NCBI GenBank assembly: GCA_018401955.1 | Contig: JAGYJT010000014.1 | Location: forward strand, 1 to 64,000 | Length of the DNA stretch: 64,000 nucleotides | Source: Chitinophagales bacterium | Lineage (GTDB): Bacteria; Bacteroidota; Bacteroidia; Chitinophagales; CAIOSU01 | Reading direction: 5' to 3' | In this document: one piece after another, positions 42,675 through 53,403 of the stretch | How the letters are laid out: the number at the start of each line of letters is the position of its first letter | Position numbering within the stretch: position 1 is the stretch's first letter | Translations under genes and position numbers: made by a program | Notes under the pieces: generated by a model | What the model was told of the DNA's origin: nothing | The model's input: only the letters and a program-made list of their open reading frames with translations | Databases searched by the model: none

Positions 42675-43499
42675 ATGGCACTTAAGAAATTTAAACCGGT
42701 TACCGCAGGTACGCGCCACAAAATAGGTAATACCTATGCTGAGGTGACAACTGACACCCCTGAAAAGAGCTTGATTGCTCCTATCAAGAGGACAGGTGGC
42801 CGTAATAACCAAGGACGCATGAGCATGCGCTACATAGGTGGTGGGCACAAGCGTTCATATCGTATGATTGATTTCAAGCGTAACAAGCATGGTGTACCTG
42901 CAAAGGTTGCATCTATTGAGTACGATCCGAACCGCACAGCGTTTATTGCCCTATTGCATTATGCAGATGGTGAAAAACGTTACATGATTGCCCCTAAAGG
43001 CTTGGTTGTAGGTGCTACGGTAATGAGCGGAGAAAAGGCAACCCCAGAAGTGGGCAATACCTTGTTCCTTCGCGATGTTCCATTCGGTACAATCATTTGC
43101 AACGTGGAGCTTAACCCAGGACAAGGCGGTACATTGGCCCGTAGTGCTGGTAGCTATGCTCAGTTAGATGCAAAAGATGGTAAATACGCAGTTATCAAAT
43201 TGCCTTCAGGCGAAACCCGCTTGATACTTTTGACTTGTTTGGCTACTATCGGTAGTGTATCTAACCCCGACCATAGCTTGCAATCATACGGTAAGGCAGG
43301 TGCTAAACGTTGGCAAGGTCGCCGTCCGCGTGTTCGTGGTGTAGCCATGAACCCAGTGGATCACCCGATGGGTGGTGGTGAAGGACGCTCTTCGGGCGGA
43401 CAGCCAAGGTCTCGTAACGGCAAATACGCTAAAGGCGCAAAAACACGTGATAAGAATAAGGCTTCTTCGAAGTTCATCATAAGCAAACGTAAGAAATAA
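42675..43499 (+). CDS. rplB: 50S ribosomal protein L2
   Basis: The 274-residue protein is needed for subunit joining. [19 protein letters not shown] and the conserved histidine loop [20 protein letters not shown] are present. 17 bases to rpsS. Confidence 0.98.
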   Translation: MALKKFKPVTAGTRHKIGNTYAEVTTDTPEKSLIAPIKRTGGRNNQGRMSMRYIGGGHKRSYRMIDFKRNKHGVPAKVASIEYDPNRTAFIALLHYADGEKRYMIAPKGLVVGATVMSGEKATPEVGNTLFLRDVPFGTIICNVELNPGQGGTLARSAGSYAQLDAKDGKYAVIKLPSGETRLILLTCLATIGSVSNPDHSLQSYGKAGAKRWQGRRPRVRGVAMNPVDHPMGGGEGRSSGGQPRSRNGKYAKGAKTRDKNKASSKFIISKRKK

Positions 43500-43516
43500 G
43501 ATAAGCGAAAAGCATT

Positions 43517-43783
43517 ATGGCAAGATCAATCAAAAAAGGTCCTTATATAGACCATAAGTTGGGCCACAAAGTAGACGTGATGAATGACGCTGGTAAAAAG
43601 AACGTCATCAAAACATGGTCACGTCGCTCAACCATCAGCCCTGATTTCGTAGGACATACGTTTGCAGTGCACAACGGGAACAAGTTTATCCCGGTATATG
43701 TAACAGAAAATATGGTGGGTCATAAGTTGGGTGAGTTCGCTCCTACCCGTAACTTCCGTGGTCACGCCGCTAAAAAGAAATAA
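43517..43783 (+). CDS. rpsS: 30S ribosomal protein S19
   Basis: The 88-residue head protein pairs with S13 at the A-site finger. [18 protein letters not shown] and [19 protein letters not shown] identify it. Three bases to rplV. Confidence 0.98.
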   Translation: MARSIKKGPYIDHKLGHKVDVMNDAGKKNVIKTWSRRSTISPDFVGHTFAVHNGNKFIPVYVTENMVGHKLGEFAPTRNFRGHAAKKK

Positions 43784-43786
43784 AGC

Positions 43787-44173
43787 ATGGAAGCTGTAGC
43801 TAAATTGAGAAACTACCCCACTTCGCCGCGCAAGATGCGCTTGGTGGTTGACCTCATCCGTGGATTGGAGGCTGAAAAAGCGTTGAACATTTTAAAGTTC
43901 AGCAACAAGCATGCGTCTCGTCCGTTAGAAAAACTTTTGTTGTCAGCTGTTAACAACTGGGAGCAAAAGAACGAAGGTGAGCGTGCAGAGGATAGCGAGC
44001 TTTTCGTTAAGAGCATATTTGTGGATGAAGGCCGTACGCTTAAGCGTTTCCAGCCAGCCCCACAAGGTCGCGCTTATCGTATTCGCAAGCGCTCTAATCA
44101 CGTTACAGTGATTGTTGATAGTAAGAAGAACATTGGTGTACCAGCTGCAGAGGCTGAAACCGCAAACGCATAA
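43787..44173 (+). CDS. rplV: 50S ribosomal protein L22
   Basis: The 128-residue tunnel protein has [20 protein letters not shown] at the start and the beta-hairpin region [20 protein letters not shown]. 18 bases to rpsC. Confidence 0.97.
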   Translation: MEAVAKLRNYPTSPRKMRLVVDLIRGLEAEKALNILKFSNKHASRPLEKLLLSAVNNWEQKNEGERAEDSELFVKSIFVDEGRTLKRFQPAPQGRAYRIRKRSNHVTVIVDSKKNIGVPAAEAETANA

Positions 44174-44191
44174 TTAAGAGGATCAAACAAC

Positions 44192-44938
44192 ATGGGTCAG
44201 AAAGTAAATCCAATATCCGCTCGCTTAGGTATCATTCGTGGTTGGGACTCCAACTGGTTTGGCGGAAAAGATTTTGCCGAAAAACTAGTTGAGGACGAAA
44301 AGATTCGCGAGTATCTTAGTGCCCGTATCAACAAAGGCGGAATTGCCCGAGTGATAATTGAGCGTACTTTGAAGCGTGTAACCATTACCATCCACACTAG
44401 CCGTCCGGGTATTATTATCGGTAAAGGCGGTGGCGAGGTTGATCGTATCAAAGAGGAGTTGAAAAAATTCACTGGTAAGGAAATCGCAATAAACATTGCC
44501 GAAATCCGTCGCCCAGAGTTGGATGCCAATATTGTAGCAGAAACTATCTGTAAGCAAATTGAGGCACGTATCAGCTACAAGCGTGCTACCAAAATGTCAA
44601 TCGCATCAACCATGCGCATGGGTGCCGAAGGTATCAAAGTAAGGTTGGGTGGCCGTTTGGCAGGAGCTGAGATTGCCCGTAGAGAAGAATACAAAGAAGG
44701 CCGTACGCCTTTGCACACTTTCCGTGCTGACATTGATTATGCTTGGAAAGAAGCACAGACCGTATATGGCAAAATAGGAGTGAAGGTTTGGATTTGTCGT
44801 GGTGAGGTTTTTGGTAAGCGTGATCTTACCCCTAACTTAGGCGGAAGCAAAGAAGCCGGTGGTGGTAATGCACCTCGTCAACCGCGCAGAGACGATAGAG
44901 GCGGCGGCCGTGGCCGTGGCGGAAAGCGCAACGGATAA
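44192..44938 (+). CDS. rpsC: 30S ribosomal protein S3 with RGG-like tail
   Basis: The 248 residues form two KH-type domains ([39 protein letters not shown]) at the mRNA entry. The C-terminus carries an extra arginine-glycine-rich tail of about 30 residues ([19 protein letters not shown]), absent from E. coli S3 and suited to RNA binding. 42 bases to rplP. Confidence 0.97.
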   Translation: MGQKVNPISARLGIIRGWDSNWFGGKDFAEKLVEDEKIREYLSARINKGGIARVIIERTLKRVTITIHTSRPGIIIGKGGGEVDRIKEELKKFTGKEIAINIAEIRRPELDANIVAETICKQIEARISYKRATKMSIASTMRMGAEGIKVRLGGRLAGAEIARREEYKEGRTPLHTFRADIDYAWKEAQTVYGKIGVKVWICRGEVFGKRDLTPNLGGSKEAGGGNAPRQPRRDDRGGGRGRGGKRNG

Positions 44939-44980
44939 TCAATAGAATATTTTTTAAAAGAATAGATAAAGCGTAGAACG

Positions 44981-45400
44981 ATGTTACAACCGAAGCGCAC
45001 CAAATTCAGGAGAGTACAGAAAGGCCGCATGAAAGGTAATGCCGAACGTGGCAGCACCATTTCGTTTGGTTCTTTTGCCCTGAAAGCTGTTGAAGGCACT
45101 TGGATTACCAATCGCCAAATTGAAGCTGCCCGTATCGCGGTTACGAGGTTTATGAAAAGGGAAGGACAAGTATGGATTCGTATTTTTCCAGACAAGCCAA
45201 TCACCAAGAAACCAGCTGAGGTAAGGATGGGTAAAGGTAAGGGTGCACCTGAAGGTTGGGTGGCCATTGTTAAGCCTGGTCGTATCATATTCGAAGCTGA
45301 TGGTGTATCACGCGAAGTTGCCCAAGAGGCACTCCGTTTGGCTGCGCAAAAGCTACCAATCAAAACAAAATTCGTAGTTCGTCCGGATTACGTAGCATAA
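44981..45400 (+). CDS. rplP: 50S ribosomal protein L16
   Basis: The 139-residue protein organises the A-site region of 23S r[23 protein letters not shown] and [20 protein letters not shown] identify it. 25 bases to rpmC. Confidence 0.97.
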   Translation: MLQPKRTKFRRVQKGRMKGNAERGSTISFGSFALKAVEGTWITNRQIEAARIAVTRFMKREGQVWIRIFPDKPITKKPAEVRMGKGKGAPEGWVAIVKPGRIIFEADGVSREVAQEALRLAAQKLPIKTKFVVRPDYVA

Positions 45401-45425
45401 TTAACGATTAGAATAAGTTACAGCA

Positions 45426-45638
45426 ATGGCTAAGACTCAAATACAAGATATCAAAGACCTTACCGTTCAGGAGCTGAACGACAAGGTACAAGAATCGCAG
45501 ATTGCGTATAAAAAAGCTCGTTTCAACCATGCGGTATCGCCGCTTGACAATCCAGTATCGTTGCGCGAAATGCGTCGTGATGTGGCCCGTTTGAAAACTG
45601 AGCTAACTGTAAGAACTAAAGCAGAAAAAACTAAGTGA
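45426..45638 (+). CDS. rpmC: 50S ribosomal protein L29
   Basis: The 70-residue two-helix protein has the signature [18 protein letters not shown] and sits beside L23 at the tunnel exit. rpsQ starts two bases later. Confidence 0.95.
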   Translation: MAKTQIQDIKDLTVQELNDKVQESQIAYKKARFNHAVSPLDNPVSLREMRRDVARLKTELTVRTKAEKTK

Positions 45639-45640
45639 CC

Positions 45641-45898
45641 ATGGAAGAAAGGAAACTGCGGAAAACCCGTACAGGGGTGGTTACCAGCAACAAGATGACT
45701 AAGACCATTGCTGTAAAAGTAGAGCGCCAGGTAAAACACCCGCTATATGGTAAGGTGATGAAAAAGTCTAAGAAATTCTTGGCACACGATGATGCAAGTG
45801 ATTGCAATATCGGTGACGTGGTAAAGATTGAAGAGACACGCCCAATGAGCAAGTTGAAAAAATGGCGTTTAGTAGAAATTATCGAAAGAGCTAAGTAA
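45641..45898 (+). CDS. rpsQ: 30S ribosomal protein S17
   Basis: The 85-residue OB-fold protein has [20 protein letters not shown] and [23 protein letters not shown] 45641 was preferred to a GTG at 45635 that falls inside the rpmC stop region. rplN starts one base after its stop. Confidence 0.96.
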   Translation: MEERKLRKTRTGVVTSNKMTKTIAVKVERQVKHPLYGKVMKKSKKFLAHDDASDCNIGDVVKIEETRPMSKLKKWRLVEIIERAK

Positions 45899-45899
45899 C

Positions 45900-46268
45900 A
45901 TGATACAACAAGAATCAAGGCTCAAGGTAGCTGACAATAGTGGTGCAAGGGAAGTACTTTGCATACGTGTATTGGGTGGAACCCGCCAACGATATGCCAC
46001 CGTAGGTGACAAAATCGTGGTAACTGTAAAAGATGCAATTCCTAACGGTAACGTTAAGAAGGGCCAAGTGTCGAAAGCCGTAGTGGTTCGCACAAGCAAA
46101 ACCGTTAGGCGTCCGGATGGGTCTTATATCCGTTTTGACGAAAACGCTGCTGTTTTGTTGAACGCTAACGACGAACCGCGCGGAACCCGTATCTTTGGCC
46201 CGGTTGCCCGCGAACTGCGCGATAAGCAATACATGAAAATTATTTCACTAGCGCCCGAAGTACTTTAA
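45900..46268 (+). CDS. rplN: 50S ribosomal protein L14
   Basis: The 122-residue protein starts [20 protein letters not shown] and has the family's [20 protein letters not shown]. It contacts helix 14 of 16S rRNA across the subunit interface. 11 bases to rplX. Confidence 0.98.
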   Translation: MIQQESRLKVADNSGAREVLCIRVLGGTRQRYATVGDKIVVTVKDAIPNGNVKKGQVSKAVVVRTSKTVRRPDGSYIRFDENAAVLLNANDEPRGTRIFGPVARELRDKQYMKIISLAPEVL

Positions 46269-46279
46269 TAGAAAGCGAG

Positions 46280-46627
46280 ATGAAATCAGGAATTCAAAAT
46301 AACCGTTTCAGCCCAAAGCTGAAGATTAAGAAAAACGACAACGTTGTTGTGTTGGCCGGTAACGATAAAGGCAAGAAAGGCCGTGTTATCGAAGTATTGG
46401 TTAACGAAGGACGCGTATTGGTAGAAGGTGTGCACATTATTTCGCGCCACACAAAGCCTAATGCTGCAAACCCTAACGGTGGTATCGTTAAAAAAGAAGC
46501 CCCTATCCACATTAGCAATGTGGCGTTGGTTGATCCTAAGTCAGGAGAAGCTACCCGCATTGGTCGTAAAGTAGAGAATGGCAAAATTGTTAGAATCGCT
46601 AAAAAATCAGGGGAGGTTATTAAGTAA
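46280..46627 (+). CDS. rplX: 50S ribosomal protein L24
   Basis: The 115 residues start with a KOW motif ([20 protein letters not shown]) and continue into [20 protein letters not shown]. Its stop overlaps the rplE start by one base (TAATG), implying coupled translation. Confidence 0.97.
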   Translation: MKSGIQNNRFSPKLKIKKNDNVVVLAGNDKGKKGRVIEVLVNEGRVLVEGVHIISRHTKPNAANPNGGIVKKEAPIHISNVALVDPKSGEATRIGRKVENGKIVRIAKKSGEVIK

Positions 46628-47175
46628 TGAGCTATACACCCAGATTAAAATCTTTTTACCGCGCAGAAGTGGTAGAGAAGTTGATGAAAGAGTTTCAATA
46701 CTCTTCTATCATGCAGGTGCCACGTTTGGTAAAGGTTGTTGTTAACCAAGGTTTGGGCGATGCTACCCAAGACAAGAAGATTGTTGATGTAGCTATCGAA
46801 GAAATGACCCTTATCACTGGTCAGCGTGCAGTACCTACAATGGCCCGCAAATCAGAGTCGAACTTTAAGTTGCGTGAGTTTATGCCAATTGGCGCTAAAG
46901 TAACCTTGCGTGGCGATCAGATGTACGAGTTTGTTGATCGTTTGATTGCAGTAGCGCTACCTCGTGTACGAGATTTTAAAGGTATCAACCCTAAGAGTTT
47001 TGATGGACGTGGTAACTATAGCATGGGTATCACTGAGCAAATCATCTTCCCGGAGTTGAATATTGATAAGGTAAACAAAATCAACGGTATGGATATAACT
47101 TTTGTTACAACCGCCAATACCGATAAAGAAGCGTTTGCCCTTTTGAAGGAACTAGGTTTACCATTTAGAAAATAA
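46627..47175 (+). CDS. rplE: 50S ribosomal protein L5
   Basis: The 182-residue 5S-rRNA-binding protein of the central protuberance has [40 protein letters not shown] and [19 protein letters not shown]. 11 bases to rpsN. Confidence 0.98.
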   Translation: MSYTPRLKSFYRAEVVEKLMKEFQYSSIMQVPRLVKVVVNQGLGDATQDKKIVDVAIEEMTLITGQRAVPTMARKSESNFKLREFMPIGAKVTLRGDQMYEFVDRLIAVALPRVRDFKGINPKSFDGRGNYSMGITEQIIFPELNIDKVNKINGMDITFVTTANTDKEAFALLKELGLPFRK

Positions 47176-47186
47176 TAGCATAAGCC

Positions 47187-47456
47187 ATGGCAAAAAAGTC
47201 AATCATAGCCAGAAACGCTAAGCGTGAACGTTTGGTAGCAAAATTTGCAGAAAGAAGAGCTGAAATGAAAGCCGCAGGCGATTATGAAGGTTTGGATAAA
47301 CTGCCTAAAAATGCATCTCCAGTGCGCTTGCGCAACCGTTGCAAACTAACAGGTAGGGCCCGTGGATATAGCCGTATGTTCGGTGTATCTCGTACTCCTT
47401 TCCGCGATTTGGCATCGTATGGCAAAATCCCTGGTGTAACTAAAGCCAGCTGGTAA
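47187..47456 (+). CDS. rpsN: 30S ribosomal protein S14 (zinc-free long form)
   Basis: The 89-residue protein ends in [20 protein letters not shown] and [17 protein letters not shown]. It lacks the CxxC zinc motif, so it is the long zinc-independent form. 38 bases to rpsH. Confidence 0.97.
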   Translation: MAKKSIIARNAKRERLVAKFAERRAEMKAAGDYEGLDKLPKNASPVRLRNRCKLTGRARGYSRMFGVSRTPFRDLASYGKIPGVTKASW

Positions 47457-47494
47457 TAATTAATTGAATAAGAGTCAGTGTAATAATAAAGAAC

Positions 47495-47899
47495 ATGATA
47501 ACAACTGATCCAATAGCAGACTACCTTACCCGGGTTCGCAACGCGCAATTAGCTCGTCACAAGATCGTGGAAATTCCAGCATCTAACTTGAAAAAGAGGA
47601 TGACTGAGCTTTTGTATGACCAAGGTTACATCCTTAAGTATAAGTTTGAGGATGTGCCAGGTAAACAAGGCGTAATAAAAATTGCGTTGAAGTACGACAG
47701 GAAATCCGGCGAACCGGTAATCCGCTCCCTTCGCCGTATAAGCCGTCCAGGTTTACGTCACTATGCAGGTAGCAATGATTTGCCCCGTGTATTGAACGGC
47801 CTAGGTATTGCCATCGTTTCTACTTCTCAAGGTATAATGACCGTGAAAGAAGCGAAGAATCGCAATATTGGTGGTGAAGTGTTGTGTGAAATATATTAA
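47495..47899 (+). CDS. rpsH: 30S ribosomal protein S8
   Basis: The 134-residue central-domain protein has [20 protein letters not shown] and [20 protein letters not shown]. In E. coli S8 represses the spc operon. 21 bases to rplF. Confidence 0.97.
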   Translation: MITTDPIADYLTRVRNAQLARHKIVEIPASNLKKRMTELLYDQGYILKYKFEDVPGKQGVIKIALKYDRKSGEPVIRSLRRISRPGLRHYAGSNDLPRVLNGLGIAIVSTSQGIMTVKEAKNRNIGGEVLCEIY

Positions 47900-47920
47900 T
47901 CAGCTTAAAGCATTACTGAA

Positions 47921-48475
47921 ATGTCACGTATAGGTAAAGCAATTATCACCCTGCCAAAAGGCGTTGAGGTTACTGTTGGTGAAGAAAATGTCATCAAAGT
48001 AAAGGGCCCTAAAGGTGAGTTGTACGAGAAATTGGATGAGCGTATCACGCTTTCGGTTGAAAATGGTGTAGTTACCGTTAATCGCCCGAATGATGAGAAA
48101 GAAGTACGTGCATTGCATGGCTTGTATCGCTCACTGGTAAACAACATGGTTATCGGTGTATCAGAAGGCTACAAAAAAGAGCTTGAGCTGGTAGGTGTAG
48201 GTTATAAAGCTACTACTACAGGTCAAAATCTTGAGTTGGCTGTAGGATATTCGCACCCGATAATTGTACAGTTTCCTAAAGAGGTTACTATCAGTGCAAC
48301 CATGGAAAAGGGTAAAAACCCTAAGGTGTTCCTTGAGTCAATTGACAAACAATTGCTTGGCCAGGTGGCAGCTAAGGTTCGTTCATTGCGCAAGCCTGAG
48401 CCATACAAGGGTAAAGGTATACGTTACAGCAATGAGTTTATCAGGAGAAAAGCCGGTAAGTCGGCCTCAAAATAA
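47921..48475 (+). CDS. rplF: 50S ribosomal protein L6
   Basis: The 184-residue protein near the factor-binding site has SRIGKAIITLPKGVEVTVGE and the C-terminal RSLRKPEPYKGKGIRYSNEF. 20 bases to rplR. Confidence 0.97.
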   Translation: MSRIGKAIITLPKGVEVTVGEENVIKVKGPKGELYEKLDERITLSVENGVVTVNRPNDEKEVRALHGLYRSLVNNMVIGVSEGYKKELELVGVGYKATTTGQNLELAVGYSHPIIVQFPKEVTISATMEKGKNPKVFLESIDKQLLGQVAAKVRSLRKPEPYKGKGIRYSNEFIRRKAGKSASK

Positions 48476-48495
48476 TTAGGTAAAAGTTAACTGAG

Positions 48496-48855
48496 ATGAA
48501 TACCAGTAAAAAACTTGTTCGTAGAACAAAAATCCGCTATCGTATCCGCAAGAAAGCATTGGGTACGGCTGAGCGTCCAAGGTTAGCAGTTTTCCGTAGC
48601 AATAAGGAAATCTACGCCCAGCTTATCGATGATGTTGCAGGTCATACACTGGCCTTTGCTTCAAGTCGCGATGCTGCTATTGCCGGCGCTAAGGGTCCTA
48701 AAGTGGAAACTAGCAAAAAGGTTGGCGAAGCGTTGGCTGAAAAGGCTAAGGCTGCTGGCATTGAAAATGTAACTTTTGACCGTGGTGGTTATCTATATCA
48801 TGGCCGTGTTAAGGCTTTGGCTGATGGTGCCCGCGAAAAAGGTTTGAATTTCTAA
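48496..48855 (+). CDS. rplR: 50S ribosomal protein L18
   Basis: The 119-residue 5S-binding protein has [40 protein letters not shown] and [20 protein letters not shown]. 24 bases to rpsE. Confidence 0.97.
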   Translation: MNTSKKLVRRTKIRYRIRKKALGTAERPRLAVFRSNKEIYAQLIDDVAGHTLAFASSRDAAIAGAKGPKVETSKKVGEALAEKAKAAGIENVTFDRGGYLYHGRVKALADGAREKGLNF

Positions 48856-48879
48856 TAAGAACACTGGAAAGAAACAGAT

Positions 48880-49395
48880 ATGTCTGAGAATCTGCATAGA
48901 GTAAAAGCCAGCGAGCTGGAATTGAAAGAGAAAGTGGTAAACATCCGCCGTGTAGCCAAGGTTACCAAAGGTGGTCGTACTTTTAGCTTTTCTGCCATTG
49001 TGGTAGTAGGTGATGGTAACGGTATTGTTGGCCACGGTCTTGGTAAAGCCCGCGAGGTGCAAGAAGCTATTGCGAAAGGAATAGATGATGCTAAGAAAAA
49101 CCTTATCAAAGTTCCAATCCACAAAGGTACAATCCCTCACATGGTGAATGGAAGGTACGGAGCAGGTAAGGTTTTGATAAAGCCTGCATCTGATGGTACT
49201 GGTGTACTTGCGGGTGGCCCAATGCGTGCCGTACTTGAGAGCGCTGGTATACACAACGTACTAGCAAAATCTTTGGGCACTGGTAATGCACACAACGTAA
49301 TTAAGGCTACTATTGCCGGATTGCAGTTGTTGCGCGACCCGGCTACTGTATCAGCTCAGCGTCACATTCCATTAACCAAAGTATTTAAAGGTTAA
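48880..49395 (+). CDS. rpsE: 30S ribosomal protein S5
   Basis: The 171 residues contribute to translational accuracy at the mRNA entry. [40 protein letters not shown] and [18 protein letters not shown] identify it. Four bases to rpmD. Confidence 0.97.
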   Translation: MSENLHRVKASELELKEKVVNIRRVAKVTKGGRTFSFSAIVVVGDGNGIVGHGLGKAREVQEAIAKGIDDAKKNLIKVPIHKGTIPHMVNGRYGAGKVLIKPASDGTGVLAGGPMRAVLESAGIHNVLAKSLGTGNAHNVIKATIAGLQLLRDPATVSAQRHIPLTKVFKG

Positions 49396-49399
49396 GATC

Positions 49400-49579
49400 A
49401 TGGCAAAAGTAAAGGTTACACTAGTAAAGAGCGGTATTGACCGTCCGAAAGATCAAAAGGCAACTATCGTTGCTTTGGGTCTTAAAAAATTGAATTCTAC
49501 CGTTGAGGTTGAAAACACCCCGCAGATTGCAGGGATGATAAACAAGATTAATCACTTGCTAAAAGTGGAGGAAATTTAA
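49400..49579 (+). CDS. rpmD: 50S ribosomal protein L30
   Basis: A 59-residue protein translated directly from the sequence: [20 protein letters not shown], then [20 protein letters not shown], ending HLLKVEEI. Length, the KSGIDRP motif and the place between rpsE and rplO fit bacterial L30. rplO starts one base after the stop. Confidence 0.96.
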   Translation: MAKVKVTLVKSGIDRPKDQKATIVALGLKKLNSTVEVENTPQIAGMINKINHLLKVEEI

Positions 49580-49580
49580 G

Positions 49581-50027
49581 ATGGATTTGTCAAATCTTAA
49601 ACCTGCAGAAGGTTCGATAAAAAGCGGCAAGCGTATCGGTCGCGGACAAGGTTCTGGTCGTGGTGGTACATCTACCCGTGGTCATAAAGGTGCTAAGTCG
49701 CGTTCAGGTTACAAAAGCAAACAGGGTTTTGAAGGCGGTCAAATGCCTATTCAGCGCCGTTTGCCAAAATTCGGTTTTAAGAATATTAACCGTGTAGAAT
49801 TTGTACCTTTGAACCTCGATAAGCTTGAATACTTTGCCGAGCAATGGAACGTAACCAAAATTGACGTAGCACTACTACAAGAAAAAGGTATAGTATCGCG
49901 CAATGAAAAAGTTAAAGTACTAGGACGCGGTGAATTGAAAGCTAAACTAGAAATTGAAGTAAACGCAGCTAGCGATAAGGCTAAAGAGGCTATTGAGAAA
50001 GCAGGCGGAAGCGTAAAACTGGTATAA
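49581..50027 (+). CDS. rplO: 50S ribosomal protein L15
   Basis: The 148-residue protein has the glycine-rich arm GRGQGSGRGGTSTRGHKGAK and GGQMPIQRRLPKFGFKNINR. 15 bases to secY. Confidence 0.97.
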   Translation: MDLSNLKPAEGSIKSGKRIGRGQGSGRGGTSTRGHKGAKSRSGYKSKQGFEGGQMPIQRRLPKFGFKNINRVEFVPLNLDKLEYFAEQWNVTKIDVALLQEKGIVSRNEKVKVLGRGELKAKLEIEVNAASDKAKEAIEKAGGSVKLV

Positions 50028-50042
50028 GCACTAACAACTGGC

Positions 50043-51392
50043 ATGAAAGGCTTTATAGACACATTAAAGAATATCTGGAATATCGAGGATTTGCGTGCTC
50101 GTATCCTTACCACCCTAGGGTTTATCCTTATTTACAGGGTAGGGTCGTACATCGCACTTCCGGGTATCAACCCAGCTGAACTTGAATCTTTGCAGCAGCA
50201 GGGTGAGCAGGGGATGATTGCCATTATCAACATTTTTGCGGGTGGTGCCTTTTCTAGGGCTTCCATCTTTGCATTGGGTATCATGCCTTATATTTCTGCG
50301 TCTATTGTTATTCAGCTACTAACTTTGGCTGTACCTTATTTCCAGAAGTTGCAGAAGGAGGGGGAAAGTGGTCGTCGTCAAATCAATCAGATTACAAGGT
50401 TTTTGACTGTTATCATTACCTTGTTTCAATCTGCTGGGTATATCGCAAACCTTTACTACACTAGCGGTGGTGCTATCGGTATCGATCAATCGTTGTTCTA
50501 CGTTTCTTCAGCGGTATGTTTAACAGCTGGTACCATCTTTGTAATGTGGATGGGCGAGAGAATTACCGAGAAAGGTATTGGTAATGGTATCTCATTACTT
50601 ATCATGATTGGCATCGTTGCTAACCTTCCGTTGGCTTTGTTCAACGAACTAGCCAACCGTACTGAGGGTGGACAAGGTGGTTTGATACCTTTCGTGATTG
50701 AATTGGCAGGGTTAGTATTTGTTGTTATCGCAGTTATCTTGTTGGTTCAAGGTACTCGTCGCATACCAGTACAATATGCTAAGCGCGTGGTTGGCAACCG
50801 TCAGTATGGTGGTGTGCGTCAGTATATCCCACTAAAAATTAACGCTGCAGGTGTAATGCCAATCATTTTTGCTCAGGCATTGATGATGATACCTGCTACC
50901 TTGGCGCAGTTTGCAAGTATTGATGCAGGTACGTGGTACAACGATCCTACATCATTTTGGTACAGTTTTCTTAACTTCTTCATGGTAGTTTTATTCACTT
51001 ATTTCTACACAGCGCTTATCGTTAACCCGGTACAGATGGCTGATGAGATGAAGAAAAACGGCGGATTTATACCAGGTGTAAAACCAGGTAAAAAGACAGC
51101 TGAGTATATTGATACTATTATGTCGCGGATTACTTTACCGGGAGCTTTCTTCCTTGGTTTTGTGGCCATTTTGCCGGGTATTGTTGCCTCGTTGTTCAAA
51201 ATGGATATGCAATTTGCATATTTCTACGGGGGTACTTCATTGCTGATTATGGTAGCGGTTATTTTAGATACACTTCAACAAATAGAGAGTCACTTATTGA
51301 TGCGTCATTATGATGGGTTAATGAAGAGTGGTCGTATTAAAGGACGTGGTTCGGCATCAGCCGCAACCGGTGTTACGGTACAACAGGGATGA
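50043..51392 (+). CDS. secY: Preprotein translocase channel subunit SecY
   Basis: The 449-residue inner-membrane channel has ten hydrophobic helices, with the signature GIMPYISASIVIQLL, the plug region early on, and GGFIPGVKPGKKTAEYIDTI. It exports the signal-peptide proteins seen across the window. Its last codons overlap map as ATGA. Confidence 0.97.
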   Translation: MKGFIDTLKNIWNIEDLRARILTTLGFILIYRVGSYIALPGINPAELESLQQQGEQGMIAIINIFAGGAFSRASIFALGIMPYISASIVIQLLTLAVPYFQKLQKEGESGRRQINQITRFLTVIITLFQSAGYIANLYYTSGGAIGIDQSLFYVSSAVCLTAGTIFVMWMGERITEKGIGNGISLLIMIGIVANLPLALFNELANRTEGGQGGLIPFVIELAGLVFVVIAVILLVQGTRRIPVQYAKRVVGNRQYGGVRQYIPLKINAAGVMPIIFAQALMMIPATLAQFASIDAGTWYNDPTSFWYSFLNFFMVVLFTYFYTALIVNPVQMADEMKKNGGFIPGVKPGKKTAEYIDTIMSRITLPGAFFLGFVAILPGIVASLFKMDMQFAYFYGGTSLLIMVAVILDTLQQIESHLLMRHYDGLMKSGRIKGRGSASAATGVTVQQG

Positions 51393-52213
51393 TCTATTAC
51401 AAATCACAAGAGGAAGTAGAGAAGCTGAGGAGAAGCGCACTGTTAGTTTCCAGGACACTAGCAGAAGTAGCTAAATATGTTAAACCTGGAGAAAGTTCTT
51501 TGACGCTAGACCGCATTGCGGAGGAATTTATTAGAGATAACGGAGGGCGCCCTGCTTTTAAAAATTACAAGGGTTTTCCCTATTCTCTATGTATCTCGAT
51601 GAACGAAACGGTAGTGCATGGTTTTCCAAGTGCCCGTGAGTTGAACGAAAAAGATATAATTTCTGTTGATTGCGGTGTTGAAATAGACGGTTACTACGGT
51701 GACACGGCTTATACCTTTGCTCTGGCGGGAATAAACGATGACACGGAGAAATTGTTGCGCGCCACTAAAACTTCGTTGTATCTTGCGATAGAACAGGCAG
51801 TAGTAGGCAACCGGATGGGTGACATTGGGTTTGCGGTACAGAATTATGTAGAGCGAACACTTGGCCATGGGGTAGTAAGAGAGTTGGTGGGCCACGGTGT
51901 GGGTCGCAGCTTACACGAAGACCCTGAGGTGCCTAACTACGGTAAACGCGGCAGTGGCTTAAAGTTGCAAGATGGATTGGTGCTAGCAATAGAGCCAATG
52001 GTGAACCTAGGGGTGAGGGGAGTGGTGCAGCTTAAAGATGGCTGGACGATTAACACTGCCGACCGTAAACCATCAGCCCACTATGAGTTGATGGTAGTGG
52101 TGAGGAAAGGACAAGCAGATGTGCTAAGCACATTTGAATACCTAGAGGAAGAAGAAGCGAAGAACGATAACTTAAGAAAAATTGAAGTAAACCAGGAATT
52201 GCTGGTAAACTAA
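51389..52213 (+). CDS. map: Methionine aminopeptidase, type I
   Basis: A 274-residue M24 metallopeptidase removing N-terminal methionine. Metal ligands are in SVDCGVEIDGYYGDTAYTFA (two aspartates), GHGVGRSLHEDPEVPNYG (histidine) and LAIEPMV (glutamate). It overlaps secY by four bases and precedes infA by three. The C-terminal 20 residues are an acidic extension. Confidence 0.97.
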   Translation: MIYYKSQEEVEKLRRSALLVSRTLAEVAKYVKPGESSLTLDRIAEEFIRDNGGRPAFKNYKGFPYSLCISMNETVVHGFPSARELNEKDIISVDCGVEIDGYYGDTAYTFALAGINDDTEKLLRATKTSLYLAIEQAVVGNRMGDIGFAVQNYVERTLGHGVVRELVGHGVGRSLHEDPEVPNYGKRGSGLKLQDGLVLAIEPMVNLGVRGVVQLKDGWTINTADRKPSAHYELMVVVRKGQADVLSTFEYLEEEEAKNDNLRKIEVNQELLVN

Positions 52214-52216
52214 AAT

Positions 52217-52435
52217 ATGGCGAAACAGGACTTAATAAAATTGGATGGTATCATCGTGGAAGCGCTTTCAAACGCTATGTTTAGAGTACGTTTGGAGAAC
52301 GACCACGAAGTGATTGCCCATATTTCAGGTAAAATGCGGATGAACTACATCAAAATTTTGCCTGGCGATAAAGTGGCTTTGGAAATGTCGCCATACGATT
52401 TGAGTAAAGGAAGAATAACTTACAGATATAAATAA
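52217..52435 (+). CDS. infA: Translation initiation factor IF-1
   Basis: The 72-residue OB-fold protein has [20 protein letters not shown] and [20 protein letters not shown], and ends [12 protein letters not shown], typical of bacterial IF-1. 19 bases to rpmJ. Confidence 0.98.
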   Translation: MAKQDLIKLDGIIVEALSNAMFRVRLENDHEVIAHISGKMRMNYIKILPGDKVALEMSPYDLSKGRITYRYK

Positions 52436-52454
52436 CCAATAGGAGCGTAAGGAA

Positions 52455-52571
52455 ATGAAAGTAAGAGCATCTATCAAAAAGCGTAGCGTCGACTGCAAAA
52501 TTGTGCGTCGAAAAGGCAGGCTGTACATCATCAACAAGAAGAATCCGAAATTTAAACAACGTCAAGGTTAA
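52455..52571 (+). CDS. rpmJ: 50S ribosomal protein L36
   Basis: A 38-residue gene read directly from the sequence: [20 protein letters not shown], then [18 protein letters not shown]. Only one cysteine is present, so the zinc ribbon of the classical CxxC-containing form is absent. It is flanked by infA and rpsM as usual. Confidence 0.96.
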   Translation: MKVRASIKKRSVDCKIVRRKGRLYIINKKNPKFKQRQG

Positions 52572-52576
52572 TAATT

Positions 52577-52954
52577 ATGGCAAGGATAGCTGGTATTGAT
52601 CTACCAAGAGAAAAACGTGGCCTCATCGGTCTAACTTACATATATGGTGTAGGCCCTAAAGTAGCCCTAGAAGTTCTAGAGCGTGCTGGTGTGGACCCTA
52701 ACATTCGTATTAAGGACTGGGACGATGAGCAAGTCGCTGCAATCCGCCAACTGCTTCAAGATGAGTATAAAGTGGAAGGTGCATTACGTTCAGAAGTTCA
52801 GTTGAACATTAAGCGCCTAATGGACATAGGCTCATACCGTGGCATACGTCACCGTAAAGGCCTACCGGTTCGTGGACAGCAAACTCGTACAAACGCTCGT
52901 ACTCGTAAGGGTAGGAAGAAAACGGTTGCTAACAAGAAAAAAGTAACCAAGTAA
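52577..52954 (+). CDS. rpsM: 30S ribosomal protein S13
   Basis: The 125-residue head protein has [20 protein letters not shown] and [20 protein letters not shown], with a basic tail reaching the P-site. 22 bases to rpsK. Confidence 0.98.
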   Translation: MARIAGIDLPREKRGLIGLTYIYGVGPKVALEVLERAGVDPNIRIKDWDDEQVAAIRQLLQDEYKVEGALRSEVQLNIKRLMDIGSYRGIRHRKGLPVRGQQTRTNARTRKGRKKTVANKKKVTK

Positions 52955-52976
52955 TATACCATAAGAAAGCATAACA

Positions 52977-53366
52977 ATGGCAAAAAGTAATACTAAGGTT
53001 AAGAAGAGAGTAGTGAAGGTTGAACCTGAAGGTCAGGTGCACATCCAGGCTACGTTCAACAACATCATCATTTCGATAACCAACAAGCAAGGCCAAGTGA
53101 TTTCTTGGGGTTCTGCTGGTAAGGCTGGTTTCCGCGGTTCTAAAAAGAACACGCCGTATGCTGCACAAATTGCTGCTGAGTCTGCTGCTAAGGTAGCTTA
53201 CGATGCTGGCATGCGTAAAGCTGAAGTGTTTGTTAAAGGCCCAGGTTCTGGTCGTGAGAGCGCCATCCGTACCGTTGCAAACAGTGGTATTGATGTAACC
53301 GTTATTAAGGATATTACCCCTATCCCGCACAACGGTTGTCGTCCTCCGAAACGCCGCAGAGTATAA
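52977..53366 (+). CDS. rpsK: 30S ribosomal protein S11
   Basis: The 129-residue platform protein has [40 protein letters not shown] and the invariant end [13 protein letters not shown]. 37 bases to rpsD. Confidence 0.98.
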   Translation: MAKSNTKVKKRVVKVEPEGQVHIQATFNNIIISITNKQGQVISWGSAGKAGFRGSKKNTPYAAQIAAESAAKVAYDAGMRKAEVFVKGPGSGRESAIRTVANSGIDVTVIKDITPIPHNGCRPPKRRRV

Positions 53367-53403
53367 TCTATTATAGAACAAGAGTAGCATAAATTAAGAT
53401 ACA